Numbered from the stretch's first letter, positions 53,509 through 63,352 are shown. The stretch: DNA of 64,000 nt from Salinibacter ruber DSM 13855 (GCF_000013045.1 NC_007677.1:248001-312000), one strand, 5' to 3'. Notes: generated by a model not told the origin, from the letters alone. A program made the numbers and translations.

Positions 53509-54444
53509 GCACTGTCTGATAAAAAGGCTGTATGGACGGCTTGCACAGTCTATCGGACTAATTGGGCCGTTCTCTCATGCCTCGACGCCGTTATGAGCTC
53601 ACTGATGAGCAATACGAACGTATCGAACCCCTTCTGCCGGAGGTTAAGGGCCGGGGCTGCCCGTACAACGACCACCGAGAGGTCACGGGCGGCATCTTCT
53701 GGGTCCTGCGCTCTGGAGCCCCCTGGCGGGATATGCCTGAGCGGTATGGAAACTGGAAAACGGCATACGACCGCTTCCGGCGCTGGGCCGAAGACGGGAC
53801 CCTTGAGTCGATTGTGCGGCACCTGCAGGGCGAGCTCGACGCCGAAGGTCGCATTGACTGGAGTCAGTTCAACGTGGACAGCACCATCGTTCAGGCCGCT
53901 CGGGCCGCTGCGGGTGGGCCGAACGACAGTAAAAAGGGGATCGAACCGGGCGAGACGAGGGGGTAGGCTCGGCTCTCGGATATGGACGAGGTGGGTTCTC
54001 GACCAAGATCCACCTACTGACCGACCGTCGAGGTATCCCGCTAGCGACCGTTCTATCAGCCGGTCAGCGCCACGAGTCGGCCTTCTTCACCAATCTGATG
54101 GACGAGGTGTCGGTCCCTCGACCTCGAGGACGGCCTCGGAAACGCCCCGAGGCAGTCGCTGGCGACCGGGCCTACGATGCCGATTGGATCCGGCAGTGGT
54201 GCGCGGACAAAGGCATCGAGTCAGCGATCCCGGCACGTGAAAACATCCGAGACGGTCCGGGGCGTCCGCCGACCTGCGATGACCAGAGGTACCGCGACCG
54301 AAATACGGTCGAGCGCTGTGTCGGCCACCTGAAGGAGCGGCGGCGCCTGGTAGTCCGGTACGAGAAGAAAGCCAGCCATTACAGGGCCATGATCCTCTGG
54401 GCGTTCGTCGAGGAATACCTGAGCAGATAATTATCAGACAGTGC
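53509..54444 (+). mobile_element. IS5-family (IS427-like) element with CTAG target duplication
   Basis: Inverted ends GCACTGTCTGATAA and TTATCAGACAGTGC; CTAG directly repeated at 53505-53508 and 54445-54448. 936 bp with a two-frame transposase. Confidence 0.93.
53577..54430 (+). CDS. IS5-family transposase in two overlapping frames
   Basis: Frame 1 (ATG 53577, MPRRRYELTDEQYERIEPLL; FWVLRSGAPWRDMPERYGNW; FNVDSTIVQAARAAAGG) ends at 53966; frame 2 continues GGFSTKIHLLTDRRGIPLAT, EAVAGDRAYDADWIRQW, RNTVERCVGHLKERRRLVVR and ends 54430. DDE residues are in NVDSTIV, GDRAYDAD and NTVERCVG. IS427-group elements make the full protein by programmed frameshifting; the A-rich AGTAAAAAGGGG near 53929 is a candidate slip site. 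Confidence 0.88.
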
Positions 54445-55611
54445 CTAGCTCCGCGTCGCTGTATTGCCTTCACCGAGAGGTTCTTGGGCCTCAGATCACA
54501 TCGAAGTCATGGGCGAGGCGAGTGGTCAGCTTTTCGATGAAGTCTTTGCGGCAGTCCTGAATGCGCTGGTGGACCTTCGCTACTCGCTTTCTCTGCCGCT
54601 CCCGGTTGTTGGACAGGCCGCCAAGTCCTTTCTTCTCCTTGCGGGAGAGCTTCTGCTGCTTGCGGCGACGCCGCTCCTATTCGCTTTCAAACCAGCGTGG
54701 ATTCCCGGCCTTCTCGCCCGTCGAGAGCACCGCGAGACTTTCGATGCCCAAGTCTACTCCGACCGGTTCAAGGTCGCCGTTCTCTCCATCGGCTCTCGGG
54801 AGAAGATGGGCTTCCTCTGTGCAGACGAAGCAGACGTGGTACTGTCCGGCGGCGTTTTTCGTGACTGTGCAACTACTTGGCTCGGACGGAAGCTCTCTCG
54901 ACCACCGGATGTTGATCAGACCCGGCATCTTCGAGAGGCGGAGCTTCCGTTTCCCGTTCTCTTCTCGATAGCCCGAAGGCCGTGCCAACGTACCGAGCCG
55001 TCTGATCGCCTTTCTTCGACTTGAAGGACGGGTATTCGGCTCGGCCTTCGAAGAAGTTCGTGAACGCCTGATTCAGATTGCGGAGGCTTTGCTGAAGCGT
55101 GACGGCGCTGACCTCCAAGAGCCACTCAGTTTCTTCTTCCCGTTTCTTGTCGGTCAGACGGCCAGAGAGATCCGTGAGCGAAAGGGTCTCTTCGTCTTGG
55201 TAGTACGCCTTCGTTTTGGTCTCAAGCGCCCAGTTGTACACCCACCGGCTACATCCGAACGTACGGGCGAGTTCGGCCCTTTGCGCCTCGTTCGGATAAA
55301 TCCGATACCGGTATGTGCGTTTGATCTCGTGTGTCATACCACTACCGAAAGCAGACCCAAACTGATAGGGTTCCGGAACGGAACCACGAGAAGGGTCTAC
55401 TGGCGATGTCACATCGCCAAGCAGGCCGGCTAAAGCCGGGAGTCTATGAACCGACAGGTTCAGGCCCTTCTCGCGCTCATCCCAATACTACAGAAGAGAT
55501 GCGTAGAGGCCGAGAGCGAGGTGCAGCATTAAAGCGGCGCCAAGGGCATGAACGAGCAGTGTTCGTTGCAGGCTCGCCGTCAAGGCTTGAATGCTGATTG
55601 GCGCTTCAAAC

Positions 55612-55770
55612 CTGATGTTGACCTCCCCTCGCAAGAGAGCACTGTCCCTTAAAAAGAGCACTGTCCCTTGAAAGAGGGCACTGTCCCTTACAGGAAGGCA
55701 TTGCCCCGGAACGTCCGGGAGCCCCGAGAATGCCCGGGTGAGAGGCGCAAATCCTGAGTCCCTCCAGACC
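55612..55770 (+). repeat. Solitary IS110 left-end (bridge-RNA region) remnant with tandem expansion
   Basis: CTGATGTTGACCTCCCCTCG aligns with the left end CTGGTATGTTGACTTTCCCTCG of the IS110 copies, and CCCCGGAACGTCCGGGAGCC, CCGAGAATGCCCGGGTGAG follow the order of hairpins in the bridge RNA. In between, GAGCACTGTCCCTTAAAAA-type units (about 19 bp) are repeated three times. No transposase follows. 55491-55611 is otherwise empty. Confidence 0.5.
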
Positions 55771-55914
55771 AGTGCGGCAATTTGGTTCTGTGACGGCAAT
55801 TTGGTTCAAAAACTTAATTTGGTTCAAAGCTTGGGGATGCGGGCCGATGAACTGAGCCAGTAAAAACGCCCTGCACCTCTGAAAGACAATGCGGCAGTGA
55901 GGCTGTAGCATGTC

Positions 55915-55996
55915 CAGCGGGCCTCAGTGGGTACTCCTCAGCGGGTGTTCCTCAATGGGTGCTCCTCAATGGGTGCTCCTCAGCGGGGGCTCCTCA
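55915..55996. repeat. CTCCTCARYGGGTG tandem repeat
   Basis: Five or six units of 14-15 bp (GGGTGCTCCTCAATG and variants) just downstream of the DUF3987 gene. Confidence 0.8.
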
Positions 55997-56015
55997 GTGC
56001 ACCCGGAAGCACTTG

Positions 56016-56033
56016 CCCCCCCCCCCCCCCCCC
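56016..56033. repeat. 18-nt poly-C tract
   Basis: An uninterrupted run of 18 C (18 G in the DUF3987 sense strand), starting 6 bp after that gene's stop codon. Length is as given; homopolymers are prone to sequencing error. Confidence 0.85.
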
Positions 56034-56038
56034 GGCGC

Positions 56039-57928
56039 TCATGGCGCCCGCCCACCAGCGAGCGCAGGAATGCCATCAATGACAGAAATGACACTCTCCA
56101 CACCGGGCAGTCCCTCCGTTCTGAGGGAATCCTCCCGCTCCGGGCGCCGCTTAGCCCACATCCCGCGCTTCGGTTTCCGCAGCAGGCCGGCCTTCCGCCA
56201 AGACTTGAGCCACCGCTGTACGCCCCGCTTGCTCGCGCCGAAACCGGAGGCTAAATCCTTCGCTTCCGCCGTCGAAAACGGCTCTTCGGGGAGCGCCTCC
56301 AGGTATTCCCGCTGCCGCTCGGTGAGGTCCCGTTTCCTCTCGTTAAGTTTCGCCTGAGATCCAGCCTTTTCCTGAAGGGCCTTTTCCTGAAGGCATGTGT
56401 CCTGCGGGCCGTCGTCTCCTTGAAGGCGAGCCCCGACCTCGATGGCATGGAGAAGGTAGGTCAGAGACAGGCGAATACCCGCCTCCATGTCTTCAGCCCC
56501 CAGCTCAATGGACTGGGTTGAGGCCGGTGGAACCCCGCTATCCGCGAGCCGAACGCCCCGGAGGACTACAGCGATTTTCACCGCCTGAAGCCCCGCCCGA
56601 GTGAGGGAGGCCTGCATGGAGCGGGGCACGCTCCCGTCTTCACCCCACTTCTTGGTGAGGGAGCGGAACGCCCGGGTATGCGCTTCCTGCAGGGCACCTG
56701 GTACGCTCACCCAAAGCGGCGTCTCCCTCGCGCCGAGCTGGCGACGTGCCTCCCGAAACTTTTGCCCGGCGCCCCGGAGGCTCTCTTCCAGGCTTCCTCT
56801 TCTTTCTCCAGACTGTAGATCTTCAGACTGTGGGCCCTCAGACTGTGGACCCTCAGACTGTGGACCCTCAGACTGTGTACTTTCAGACTGCGGGCTCCGG
56901 AACTGCGGGCTCCACTCAAACTCCCGGTCAAACCGGTAGAAGAGAAACCGGCTGAAGAGCCCATTTCCCGTGCCGGGCGTGCTGCCACTGCCGGACATGA
57001 ATCCGCCAAGCGCGGCCGGCGTGCCGGCCAGTGCGATGGAGGGAGCCGGGTGGGGAATGGTCACCGCGCCCTTCGAGGACCGGCTCATCCTAATGGCCTC
57101 GTTCTGAAGCCCCTTCAAGAGCACGTCGGTGAACGATCCCCAGGAGCTTCCGAGGGCCCGGCTGAGCGCCTGGAATTCCGTTTCGAAGATGACCCCGTGC
57201 GGCACTTCCTCAAGACGCTGCTTGAGGGCAGCAGCGCTGCTGTCCGCGGCGAGGAAGAGTTTCCGTCTGCCGGCCCGAACGCCGGGCCGTTCCCGACCGG
57301 AAGGCTCTTCCTCAAGTCCTTCTTGACCAGTGGACGACCCCTGCGGAGAGGCCCTACCTTCTGGATAGGCCCCGCTTTCCGAAGAGGCCCCGCTTTCTGG
57401 AGAGGTCCCGCTTTCTAGGGCAGTCCTGTTTTCTGAGGAGGTCCCGATTTCTGGGGAGGTCCCGCCACTGGACATACTGCTGGACGGCCGGCCGTACTTT
57501 CGGGCGTGGCGGAGCGCGCTCTTTCCGGATGCCGGCGGGGCGACCACTGCACTGTAGAGATTGGGGCTTACCCCGGTCCCTCCGTAGCGGAACCGGACGT
57601 TTGGTAGTGCGCCGGCCCACACCGGAAGCGCGCCGGTGAGGAAGACGTCCCGTTTCCTGAGGTCGCCACGCTGGCCAATACGGAAGGCCGGCTCTGCGAG
57701 AAGCTCAGGCAGAAGCTCCAGGATGCGGCGGGAGAGGTATCCCTGGCGGAGACTCTCGAGTTCTCCGGAGCTGCTAGCGTCTCCGGAGCTGTCAGTCCCC
57801 CCGAAGCTACTGCTGTCCTCATCATAATCGGCGGCTGACTCAAGGGCTGGGGGCGGAATGAAGGTGTCCGGTGGGCCCTGAGGCTGCGAGGTGTCAGAGA
57901 AAAATGGGTTCTCGGAAGAGGTCGTCAT
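56039..57928 (-). CDS. DUF3987-type (YfjI-like) ATPase/helicase-like protein
   Basis: About 629 aa from the ATG at 57928 (MTTSSENPFFSD); ATGs at 58099 and 58183 would add residues encoded by a tandem repeat. NLYSAVVAPPASGKSALRHA is a Walker A; GVIFETEFQALSRALGSSWG and ALAGTPAALGGFM follow, typical of DUF3987 proteins of plasmids and phage-like islands. C-terminal winged helix near AEAKDLASGFGASKRGVQRW. Two Ser/Glu-rich inserts (SPESGASSESG; PQSEGPQSEGPQSE) come from in-frame 15-18 bp tandem repeats at about 57355-57470 and 56815-56890. Confidence 0.75.
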   Translation of the reverse strand: MTTSSENPFFSDTSQPQGPPDTFIPPPALESAADYDEDSSSFGGTDSSGDASSSGELESLRQGYLSRRILELLPELLAEPAFRIGQRGDLRKRDVFLTGALPVWAGALPNVRFRYGGTGVSPNLYSAVVAPPASGKSALRHARKYGRPSSSMSSGGTSPEIGTSSENRTALESGTSPESGASSESGAYPEGRASPQGSSTGQEGLEEEPSGRERPGVRAGRRKLFLAADSSAAALKQRLEEVPHGVIFETEFQALSRALGSSWGSFTDVLLKGLQNEAIRMSRSSKGAVTIPHPAPSIALAGTPAALGGFMSGSGSTPGTGNGLFSRFLFYRFDREFEWSPQFRSPQSESTQSEGPQSEGPQSEGPQSEDLQSGERRGSLEESLRGAGQKFREARRQLGARETPLWVSVPGALQEAHTRAFRSLTKKWGEDGSVPRSMQASLTRAGLQAVKIAVVLRGVRLADSGVPPASTQSIELGAEDMEAGIRLSLTYLLHAIEVGARLQGDDGPQDTCLQEKALQEKAGSQAKLNERKRDLTERQREYLEALPEEPFSTAEAKDLASGFGASKRGVQRWLKSWRKAGLLRKPKRGMWAKRRPEREDSLRTEGLPGVESVISVIDGIPALAGGRAP

Positions 57929-57964
57929 AGGTAAACTCGGCTGCTTGAAAAAGACGAACGGGTT

Positions 57965-58055
57965 GGCGGTCTTGCCATCTGGATGGACCAGCCATCTGGG
58001 TGGACTAATCATCCAGGTGGACCGGCAATCCGGGTGGATTGGCGTTCCGAGTGGC
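57965..58055. repeat. Tandem repeat at the start of the DUF3987 gene
   Basis: Four to five units of about 19 bp built on CATCTGGGTGGACYAR. If an upstream start is used they are coding, otherwise leader. Confidence 0.7.
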
Positions 58056-58770
58056 GCATATTCGCCACCTACACCCAAGATCGGAGATGGCAAAGACATC
58101 GTTGTTGACCCCTGTTTTTGCTCCTTGAATGCCGGTCGCTCAGGCGCCAGCCGAACGTTTCTGCGGGCGGGTGCCGCCTGCACCTCTCATCGAAACTGGC
58201 GCGCCGACCGGCGTCCCGCAGTCCTGTACCTGCCGAGAGGCGGTCTTCAAGGATGTCAGATTCGGAAAGGATATCAGATTTGGACAAGTTCTCCCAAGCA
58301 CCCAAGCGAGAATAAACCCAAGCGAGAACAAGGCGTCCGACAGTCGAAACCCGCGCCATCGGCAAGGACGTGTAGGCAAGAAGGAGGCGGGGCAGAGCCG
58401 CCGCTGAAGGTAGGGACGGGGTATCAGGCGCCGCAAAAAATGAATAATAAACAAATACGCGCACGCGCCTTGAGGAGAGTGCTTTTCGCTCTTCCTGGCG
58501 AATACCATGGCCTGAGGGTTGAGGAAGCGTGGTGTCCTCTCAAGCCCTCTGAGCTCCGCCTGAGGAGGGGCGTGTGACAAATTTTGCACCTCCCGATAGA
58601 AAATACGATTGTTCCGAAGGGCAAATTCGTCCCATCCGCTCCGCTCCCCACTTAAGCTTGTCTCTGAACGGTACGACTGGCCGCCGACACCGGCTCCATT
58701 CGGTATAGGCTCCATGGGATGGTTTCCATGACACGGTCTCCATTCTGCGCGAGCCACGACTGATCCGGCC

Positions 58771-58940
58771 CAATCCTGCGTGCCCCAAGCCTGCGTGCCC
58801 CAAGCCTGCGTGCCCCGAGCCTGGCCATCACCCCAGGCACCACCATGGTCGGATTGCCTCAGTCGGATTGCCTCAGTCGGATTGCCTCAGTCAGATTGCC
58901 TTGGTCGGGCTGCCTTGGTCGGGTCGTCTTGGTCGGACTG
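58771..58940. repeat. Two adjacent minisatellites (15-bp and 14-bp)
   Basis: GTGCCCCAAGCCTGC repeated about three times (58771-58815), then TCGGATTGCCTCAG repeated about seven times with drift to CCTTGGTCGGG (58848-58940). They occupy the intergenic space between the divergent DUF3987 and 59126 genes. 58060-58770 shows no gene I can support. Confidence 0.85.
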
Positions 58941-59125
58941 CGACGCCGTCCTCAAGCCTGATGCTACCGCTGCGGGTAGTCCCACTGTGAATCCTGCCGA
59001 AATGCAATTATCAGGAGGGTCCTCCCACCATATCGGTGACAGGAGGCCCCGTGCTCCGGGCAGCTCGGCGCATCTCGGTGCCTCCTGATTCGATACTACC
59101 AGTCAATGGACCCATGTGTAGACCA

Positions 59126-59902
59126 ATGAACACCCCAACCGAAAATGACGAAAGCTCTACTCCCCCAAACGGCGGTGGCCCAGATAATGGCCCGAACAAC
59201 AATGGCCCGAACAAAAGTGGCTTGGAGAAAGAAAATGGCTCGGGAAAGGAACGGAGCCCGAGAGAAGAAGGCGCGGGCCCGGGCGCTAAGGAAGTCGCTT
59301 CGGGAGCTGGGGGCCTTGCGGCAGAGCGCGAGGTTACCTCAAGAGAGTGGCGCCGCCTGCGCGCTCCTTTCTCCCGAGAAGCTTATGTCGTAGGCAGCCG
59401 GGCGACCGGACGGACCGCGGCGAACCTTCCGTTGGGGGCATACCCCGAGGAATCACAGCCTAACGAATCCCAATCTGGAAATGACGCTGAGAGCCCCAAC
59501 GAGACCCGGAATCAGGCGGTCGTCGACCTGTGGCTCCGGGCAGAGGCAATCCGCGACCGGCTCGACCTAGTCCTAGGGCCCGGGCGCTACGGCTACCGCC
59601 TGGAGGCGGGACCGGAGGCAGGCGGTACCTTTTCGATGCGCTGCCATCTCCGGATTGGGCCTGGGCGGCGAACTGGCATCGGAACCGGCCGGAGCCTCCA
59701 GCAGGCCGGGAAGGTCGCGCTAGCAAGTGCGGCGGAGGCCTTCGGAATGGGTGCCTCCGGGAAGATCGCCGGGCCGCTCGTGGCCGACAGTGAGAGTTGG
59801 CACCAGCTGCCCGGCCCGGTGCTCAAGCGGCTCGAGCGCCGAGAAGAGCTGTCCTCGTGGGCGCCGGGCTCTTCTGGGTCTGAAGACAAAGGACAGGCTT
59901 GA
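59126..59902 (+). CDS. Unrecognised protein, possibly DNA-metabolism of a mobile island
   Basis: From the ATG 59126 (MNTPTENDESSTPPN), 258 aa. Residues 1-60 are low-complexity (Asn/Gly/Pro, then Lys/Glu). The folded part is NQAVVDLWLRAEAIRDRLDL, GYRLEAGPEAGGTFSMRCHL, GRRTGIGTGRSLQQAGKVAL and ASAAEAFGMG, reminiscent of Rad52-like or dsRNA-binding-like alpha/beta folds, but I cannot assign a family. Divergent from DUF3987, and ends before a terminator. Confidence 0.55.
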   Translation: MNTPTENDESSTPPNGGGPDNGPNNNGPNKSGLEKENGSGKERSPREEGAGPGAKEVASGAGGLAAEREVTSREWRRLRAPFSREAYVVGSRATGRTAANLPLGAYPEESQPNESQSGNDAESPNETRNQAVVDLWLRAEAIRDRLDLVLGPGRYGYRLEAGPEAGGTFSMRCHLRIGPGRRTGIGTGRSLQQAGKVALASAAEAFGMGASGKIAGPLVADSESWHQLPGPVLKRLERREELSSWAPGSSGSEDKGQA

Positions 59903-59942
59903 AGGCCACAGGCCACGAAGATCACAGGCTAGAACGCCCCGC

Positions 59943-60030
59943 AGGCCAGAAAGCACCACAGGCCAGAAAGCACCACAGGCCAGAAAGCACCACAGGCCAG
60001 AAAGCCACACAGGCCAGAAAGCCTGTAGGC
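59943..60030. repeat. 17-bp tandem repeat between gene and terminator
   Basis: CAGGCCAGAAAGCACCA is repeated four to five times with drift in the last units, inside the 3' untranslated region of the 59126 gene. Confidence 0.88.
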
Positions 60031-60068
60031 TAGGAGGCCTGAAGCACTGGAGGCGGGCTAGCAAGGGA

Positions 60069-60097
60069 GAGCCGCAGGCGGGGGCGGCTCTTTTTTT
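60069..60097 (+). terminator. Intrinsic terminator
   Basis: GAGCCGC and GCGGCTC flank an 8-nt loop and are followed by seven T. A T-rich 17-bp repeat (TTTTTGTCAGGGGCTCT units) continues to 60143. Confidence 0.85.
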
Positions 60098-60356
60098 GTC
60101 AAAGGCTCTTCTTGTCAGGGATTCTTTTTGTCAGGGGCTCTTTTCGCCGTAGTTCGTCGTTCGCTGCAGTTCGTTGAGGGTTCTGCGCCGCTGGTCACTT
60201 CCTTGTCATCGATCCACGACTGGCAACTGAGGAAAAGAGCCCTCAGCCGAAAACAGGCGGCAGCGGCCCGCCCACCAAACAGTGAAATTTTCTGTTTGAG
60301 CTGTACTCCGTTTGGTCCACGGCTGTGCCCCGTTTGGTCCACCAACCTAGCCTGTG

Positions 60357-60480
60357 CGGCGATCCAAGAGAACCATGAATGTAGAGAGCGGGAGCTCTTC
60401 GGGACATCGCCAAAAAGACATCGCCAAAAAACGGTCACAGCGCCGGTGGCGCCAGCAGCAGGACTGTAAAGAAAGCAGGG
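60357..60480 (+). pseudogene. IS1 insA remnant with 14-bp duplication
   Basis: CAAGAGAACCATGAATGTAG and ACGGTCACAGCGCC align with the start of insA at 5858. GACATCGCCAAAAA is duplicated in tandem. No insB. 60100-60356 has nothing else I can support. Confidence 0.6.
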
Positions 60481-60599
60481 CACACGCGGCATCTTGGTCG
60501 CGGGCGATACTTTGAGATGGCCCGCTTCTCACGTCCCCCAAGAACCCACCCTGCCCTTCTCCGTTTTATTTTTTGCGCTCAAACAAATTCCTTGGTGCC

Positions 60600-61118
60600 A
60601 TGCCTACAACTGCACGAGCAGCAGATCACCAAGAACGCTGGCACGAGATTGTCTCCGACCCGGGCCTCCGAGAGCTCCCGTACACTGTAGAGACCAACCA
60701 CAGAGGCCAGATCGTCTTGAGCCCGCGCAAGAACCGCCACTCCGTCGCACAGGAGCAGATTCAAGGCCTACTCGATGAACATGCGCCTGGTGGGCTTCAG
60801 CCAACTGAATTTGCAATTGCGACGGCTGGGGGCGTGAAGGTAGCCGATGTGATCTGGATGAGCCCAGGCCGATGGGAGCACATGCAAGAGACCGGCGATC
60901 CATCTACCCTCGCACCGGAGATCTGCGTGGAGGTGATGCCTGAGTCCAACGACTGGGAGTCCAACGACTGGGACGAGATGCACTCCAAGCGAACCCTATA
61001 CCTGGAGGCTGGGGCCGAGGAGGTGTGGGTCGTCACCGAGGAGGGCGCCGTGCGGTTCTTCGCCGACGAAGAGATGGAAGCGTCCGAGGTCCTGCCGGAG
61101 TTTCCGGAGCACGTGTAG
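60600..61118 (+). CDS. Uma2-family protein
   Basis: The ATG at 60600 (MPTTARAADHQERWHEIVSD) matches the start of the paralogue at 41879. YTVETNHRGQIVLSPRKNRH, VADVIWMSPGRW, LAPEICVEVMPESNDW and LYLEAGAEEVWVV give the D...ExE pattern. A 15-bp tandem duplication adds ESNDW right after the ExE strand. A 20-bp duplication (AGAATCCCGAGCGCGAGCCT, about 61182) lies downstream. Confidence 0.83.
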   Translation: MPTTARAADHQERWHEIVSDPGLRELPYTVETNHRGQIVLSPRKNRHSVAQEQIQGLLDEHAPGGLQPTEFAIATAGGVKVADVIWMSPGRWEHMQETGDPSTLAPEICVEVMPESNDWESNDWDEMHSKRTLYLEAGAEEVWVVTEEGAVRFFADEEMEASEVLPEFPEHV

Positions 61119-61250
61119 CGGACCTCGCTCCTGGCCAAGCCGGAGAACTCTTCGTCCGCCGTCTCCAGGGCAGAAGAATCCTGAGAATCCCGAGCGCGAG
61201 CCTAGAATCCCGAGCGCGAGCCTCAACTCGACCTCGACGAAATATGCCGA

Positions 61251-63268
61251 GTGAAAGTAAGAGGTTGGCGCGTTTAATCCCTTCGGATACCCCCAGAGAG
61301 GGGCCGTCTCCAACCTCTCCTTCCCGAACCGGGCATACACCTTTCAGCGTACCTCGGCTCTCTACGGAGTCTCTCTAGAGGCGCATCGGCCTCACGTTTC
61401 CGTGATGCATCTACCACGTTCCCATTCAGGAACGCACACTTCCGTCTTTTCCCATCTAGGGCAGGCTTCCATCTTCGGGGGGGGTCAGTCCCCTACCGGT
61501 CCCCGGATACTTATCCGGTCCCTCCTGCCGTGGCTACCAACCACTTTGTCAAGGACTCGTCGATCATCCTTTGTACTTTGTATTTGAGACTCCGCTATCC
61601 ACCTTCGCCAGTGTCAACCATTTTCGGGTTGCTTCAAGGCTACTACACAGGCTCCGCCAACATCCGGTGGGCATCGGTAGGTCTAGGTACCTTCACATCC
61701 CATCGGATGTATCCTGGATTCGCAAGTTCATTCACATTCGCCAAACGTTAGGTCCCGCCTCCCACATGTCCCTTGTACCCGGTAGTACAACCGGGCTATC
61801 GCGACCGGAGCCGTAAAGCGTGGTATAGGCCCCGTTCCTCCTTCGAAAGGAGACTATCTGTTGGGCACCCTGATTACGCCCTTCAGTAGTCGCGCAGACC
61901 TCTTTTGGCGTCCCGGCAGGAGACATGTAGAGTTTCTGCATGATAACAGTAGCAATGTGCCTCTCACGGGACTTGTCTTCGCCAAAAGATGTGAAAGTAA
62001 GAGGACGGCGCGTTTAATCTTTACAGATACCCTGAGGGCCGTCTCCTGTCCTCTCCTTCCCGAACCGCCCGTACGGACTTTCTCCGTAGGTCGGCTCTCC
62101 GTGAATCCTCAAAGACACAATGCCTCACTTTCGTATTCACGTCCCTACAACCTGGCCCCATTCAGGACCATTCCTCCCCCACTGCCTTCCTCAAGGGCAG
62201 GTCTCTAATTTCAGGATTGCTCATGTCCCTACCGTTTCCCGGAGCCTATCCGGTCTCTCCTGCCGTGCTCCGAACACTCGCGGCACTGGAGTTTTCGGGT
62301 CGTCTCGTAAATTACTCGTGTCGGTTTCACTGCCTGCCTTCGCCAGTATCAGCGTATCTAAGCTGTTTCGAGGCTACTACGCAGGCTCCGCCAGCATTCC
62401 CTTCGAAGAGTTCTTCTGATTCGGGCATCGGTAGATCTAGGTACCTTCACATCCCGGGGAATGTATCCTGAGTTAACAGGCTCCTTCACATCCGATGGAC
62501 GTAGGCTCCGCTTTTTCCCTATGTCCCTTGTACCCGGTCGTACAACCGGGCTGTCGCGGGCATGACCTTGAACCATGATGCAGGTCCTGTGTCTCCGATT
62601 GAAGAAGAGACTGTCTGTAAGGCACAACATTCTGCCTTCCAGTACCCGCGCGGACCTCTCCTGAGATCCCGGCATGAACAGATAAAACGTTGCTGTCTGG
62701 TAGCAGTCGCGCATTCCATCCTCACGGGACATGCGTTCCTCAGAAGCTTCCATCTCTGTGGTGGCTTCAGTCCGAGGCTTCATTTCCCAATGGAACCAAG
62801 GCGGTTACTCAAGTAGCCATGTCCACCCATCACCAAGGGAAGCAACTTAGGGCTTGCCACTAGCCCCGTCTCCCCCTTCCTGGGTCGGATTCCTCACAGC
62901 ACGTCCTATTCCATGCTGCTTAGACCCGTAGGGCGATCGCGCTGTCATGTCAGCGCGTAGTTCTATGTGAAAAGAACAGTCTCTGAGCCTGCTCTAGCTC
63001 AGCTCACTCAATCTCTGAAGTAGCTTCAGTCCGGGGTTTCTTTTCCCGATGGGACTAAGGCGGTTCTTTGGGAATAACCTTGTTTGGCCATCGCCAAGGG
63101 GAGCACCTTGGGACCTGCTACTGGTCCCATCTCCCCCTTCCTGGGCCGGATGCTCCACGGCACGTCCCATTATGTGCCGCCTCAAGCCTGTAGGGCGATC
63201 GTGCTGCTCACGTCAGCACGTGTTCAGTGCGAAAGAACAATCTCTGAACCTGCGATTGTCCAGCTCAC
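61251..63268 (-). ncRNA. Outer group II intron (ORF-less), interrupted by an inner intron
   Basis: On the minus strand it begins GTGAGCTGGAC (63268) and ends CTTTCAC (61251). Its own sequence is 63268-63008 plus 61990-61251, together 1001 nt, collinear with the intron at 7209-8206. Domain V lies at 61326-61360 (GAGCCG ... GAAA ... CGGTTC). No reverse transcriptase. Confidence 0.85.
61991..63007 (-). ncRNA. Inner group II intron (ORF-less)
   Basis: Begins GTGAGCTGAGC (63007), ends GAGGACGGC-paired domain VI then CTTTCAC (61991); domain V at 62062-62097 with GAGCCG, GAAA loop and CGGTTC. 1017 nt. Removing it joins GAGATTGA to ATCTTTTGGCG, as in the intron at 7209. Confidence 0.87.
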
Positions 63269-63352
63269 TCAGGGGTTGAAAAACCACATCGCCGCAGGCG
63301 GCTTGAAGAAAGGTGCAACCAAACATCTTTCTGCTAAGCCGCCCTTGGAGAC

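Larger units (their letters stand above)
53150..55337 (-). pseudogene. TnpB (type 2), decayed and split by IS5
   Basis: ATG at 55337: MTHEIKRTYRYRIYPNEAQR, CSRWVYNWALETKTKAYYQD, LRNLNQAFTNFFEGRAEYPS; then frameshifts; VGVDLGIESLAVLSTGEKAG; LSRKEKKGLGGLSNNRERQR; a stop near 54497; IS5; then WFPSSQRCSECGHVDGKKPL and CSECGTCHDRDINAAKNLSG. The motifs are readable but at least three lesions exist. Confidence 0.82.
53111..55490 (-). mobile_element. Type 2 tnpB element interrupted by IS5
   Basis: Minus-strand left end GTAGTATTGGGATGAGCGCG (55490) with GAACCTGTCGGTTC; right end CCAAGCGACAGCTGGAATAG then GGGGGAGAAGTCAA (53111). Holds a decayed tnpB and the IS5 element. Confidence 0.8.

Noticed and set aside
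58140-58757. 205-aa minus-strand frame upstream of DUF3987
   Set aside because: It is composed largely of minisatellite-like sequence, has no recognisable domain, and overlaps the presumed leader of DUF3987.
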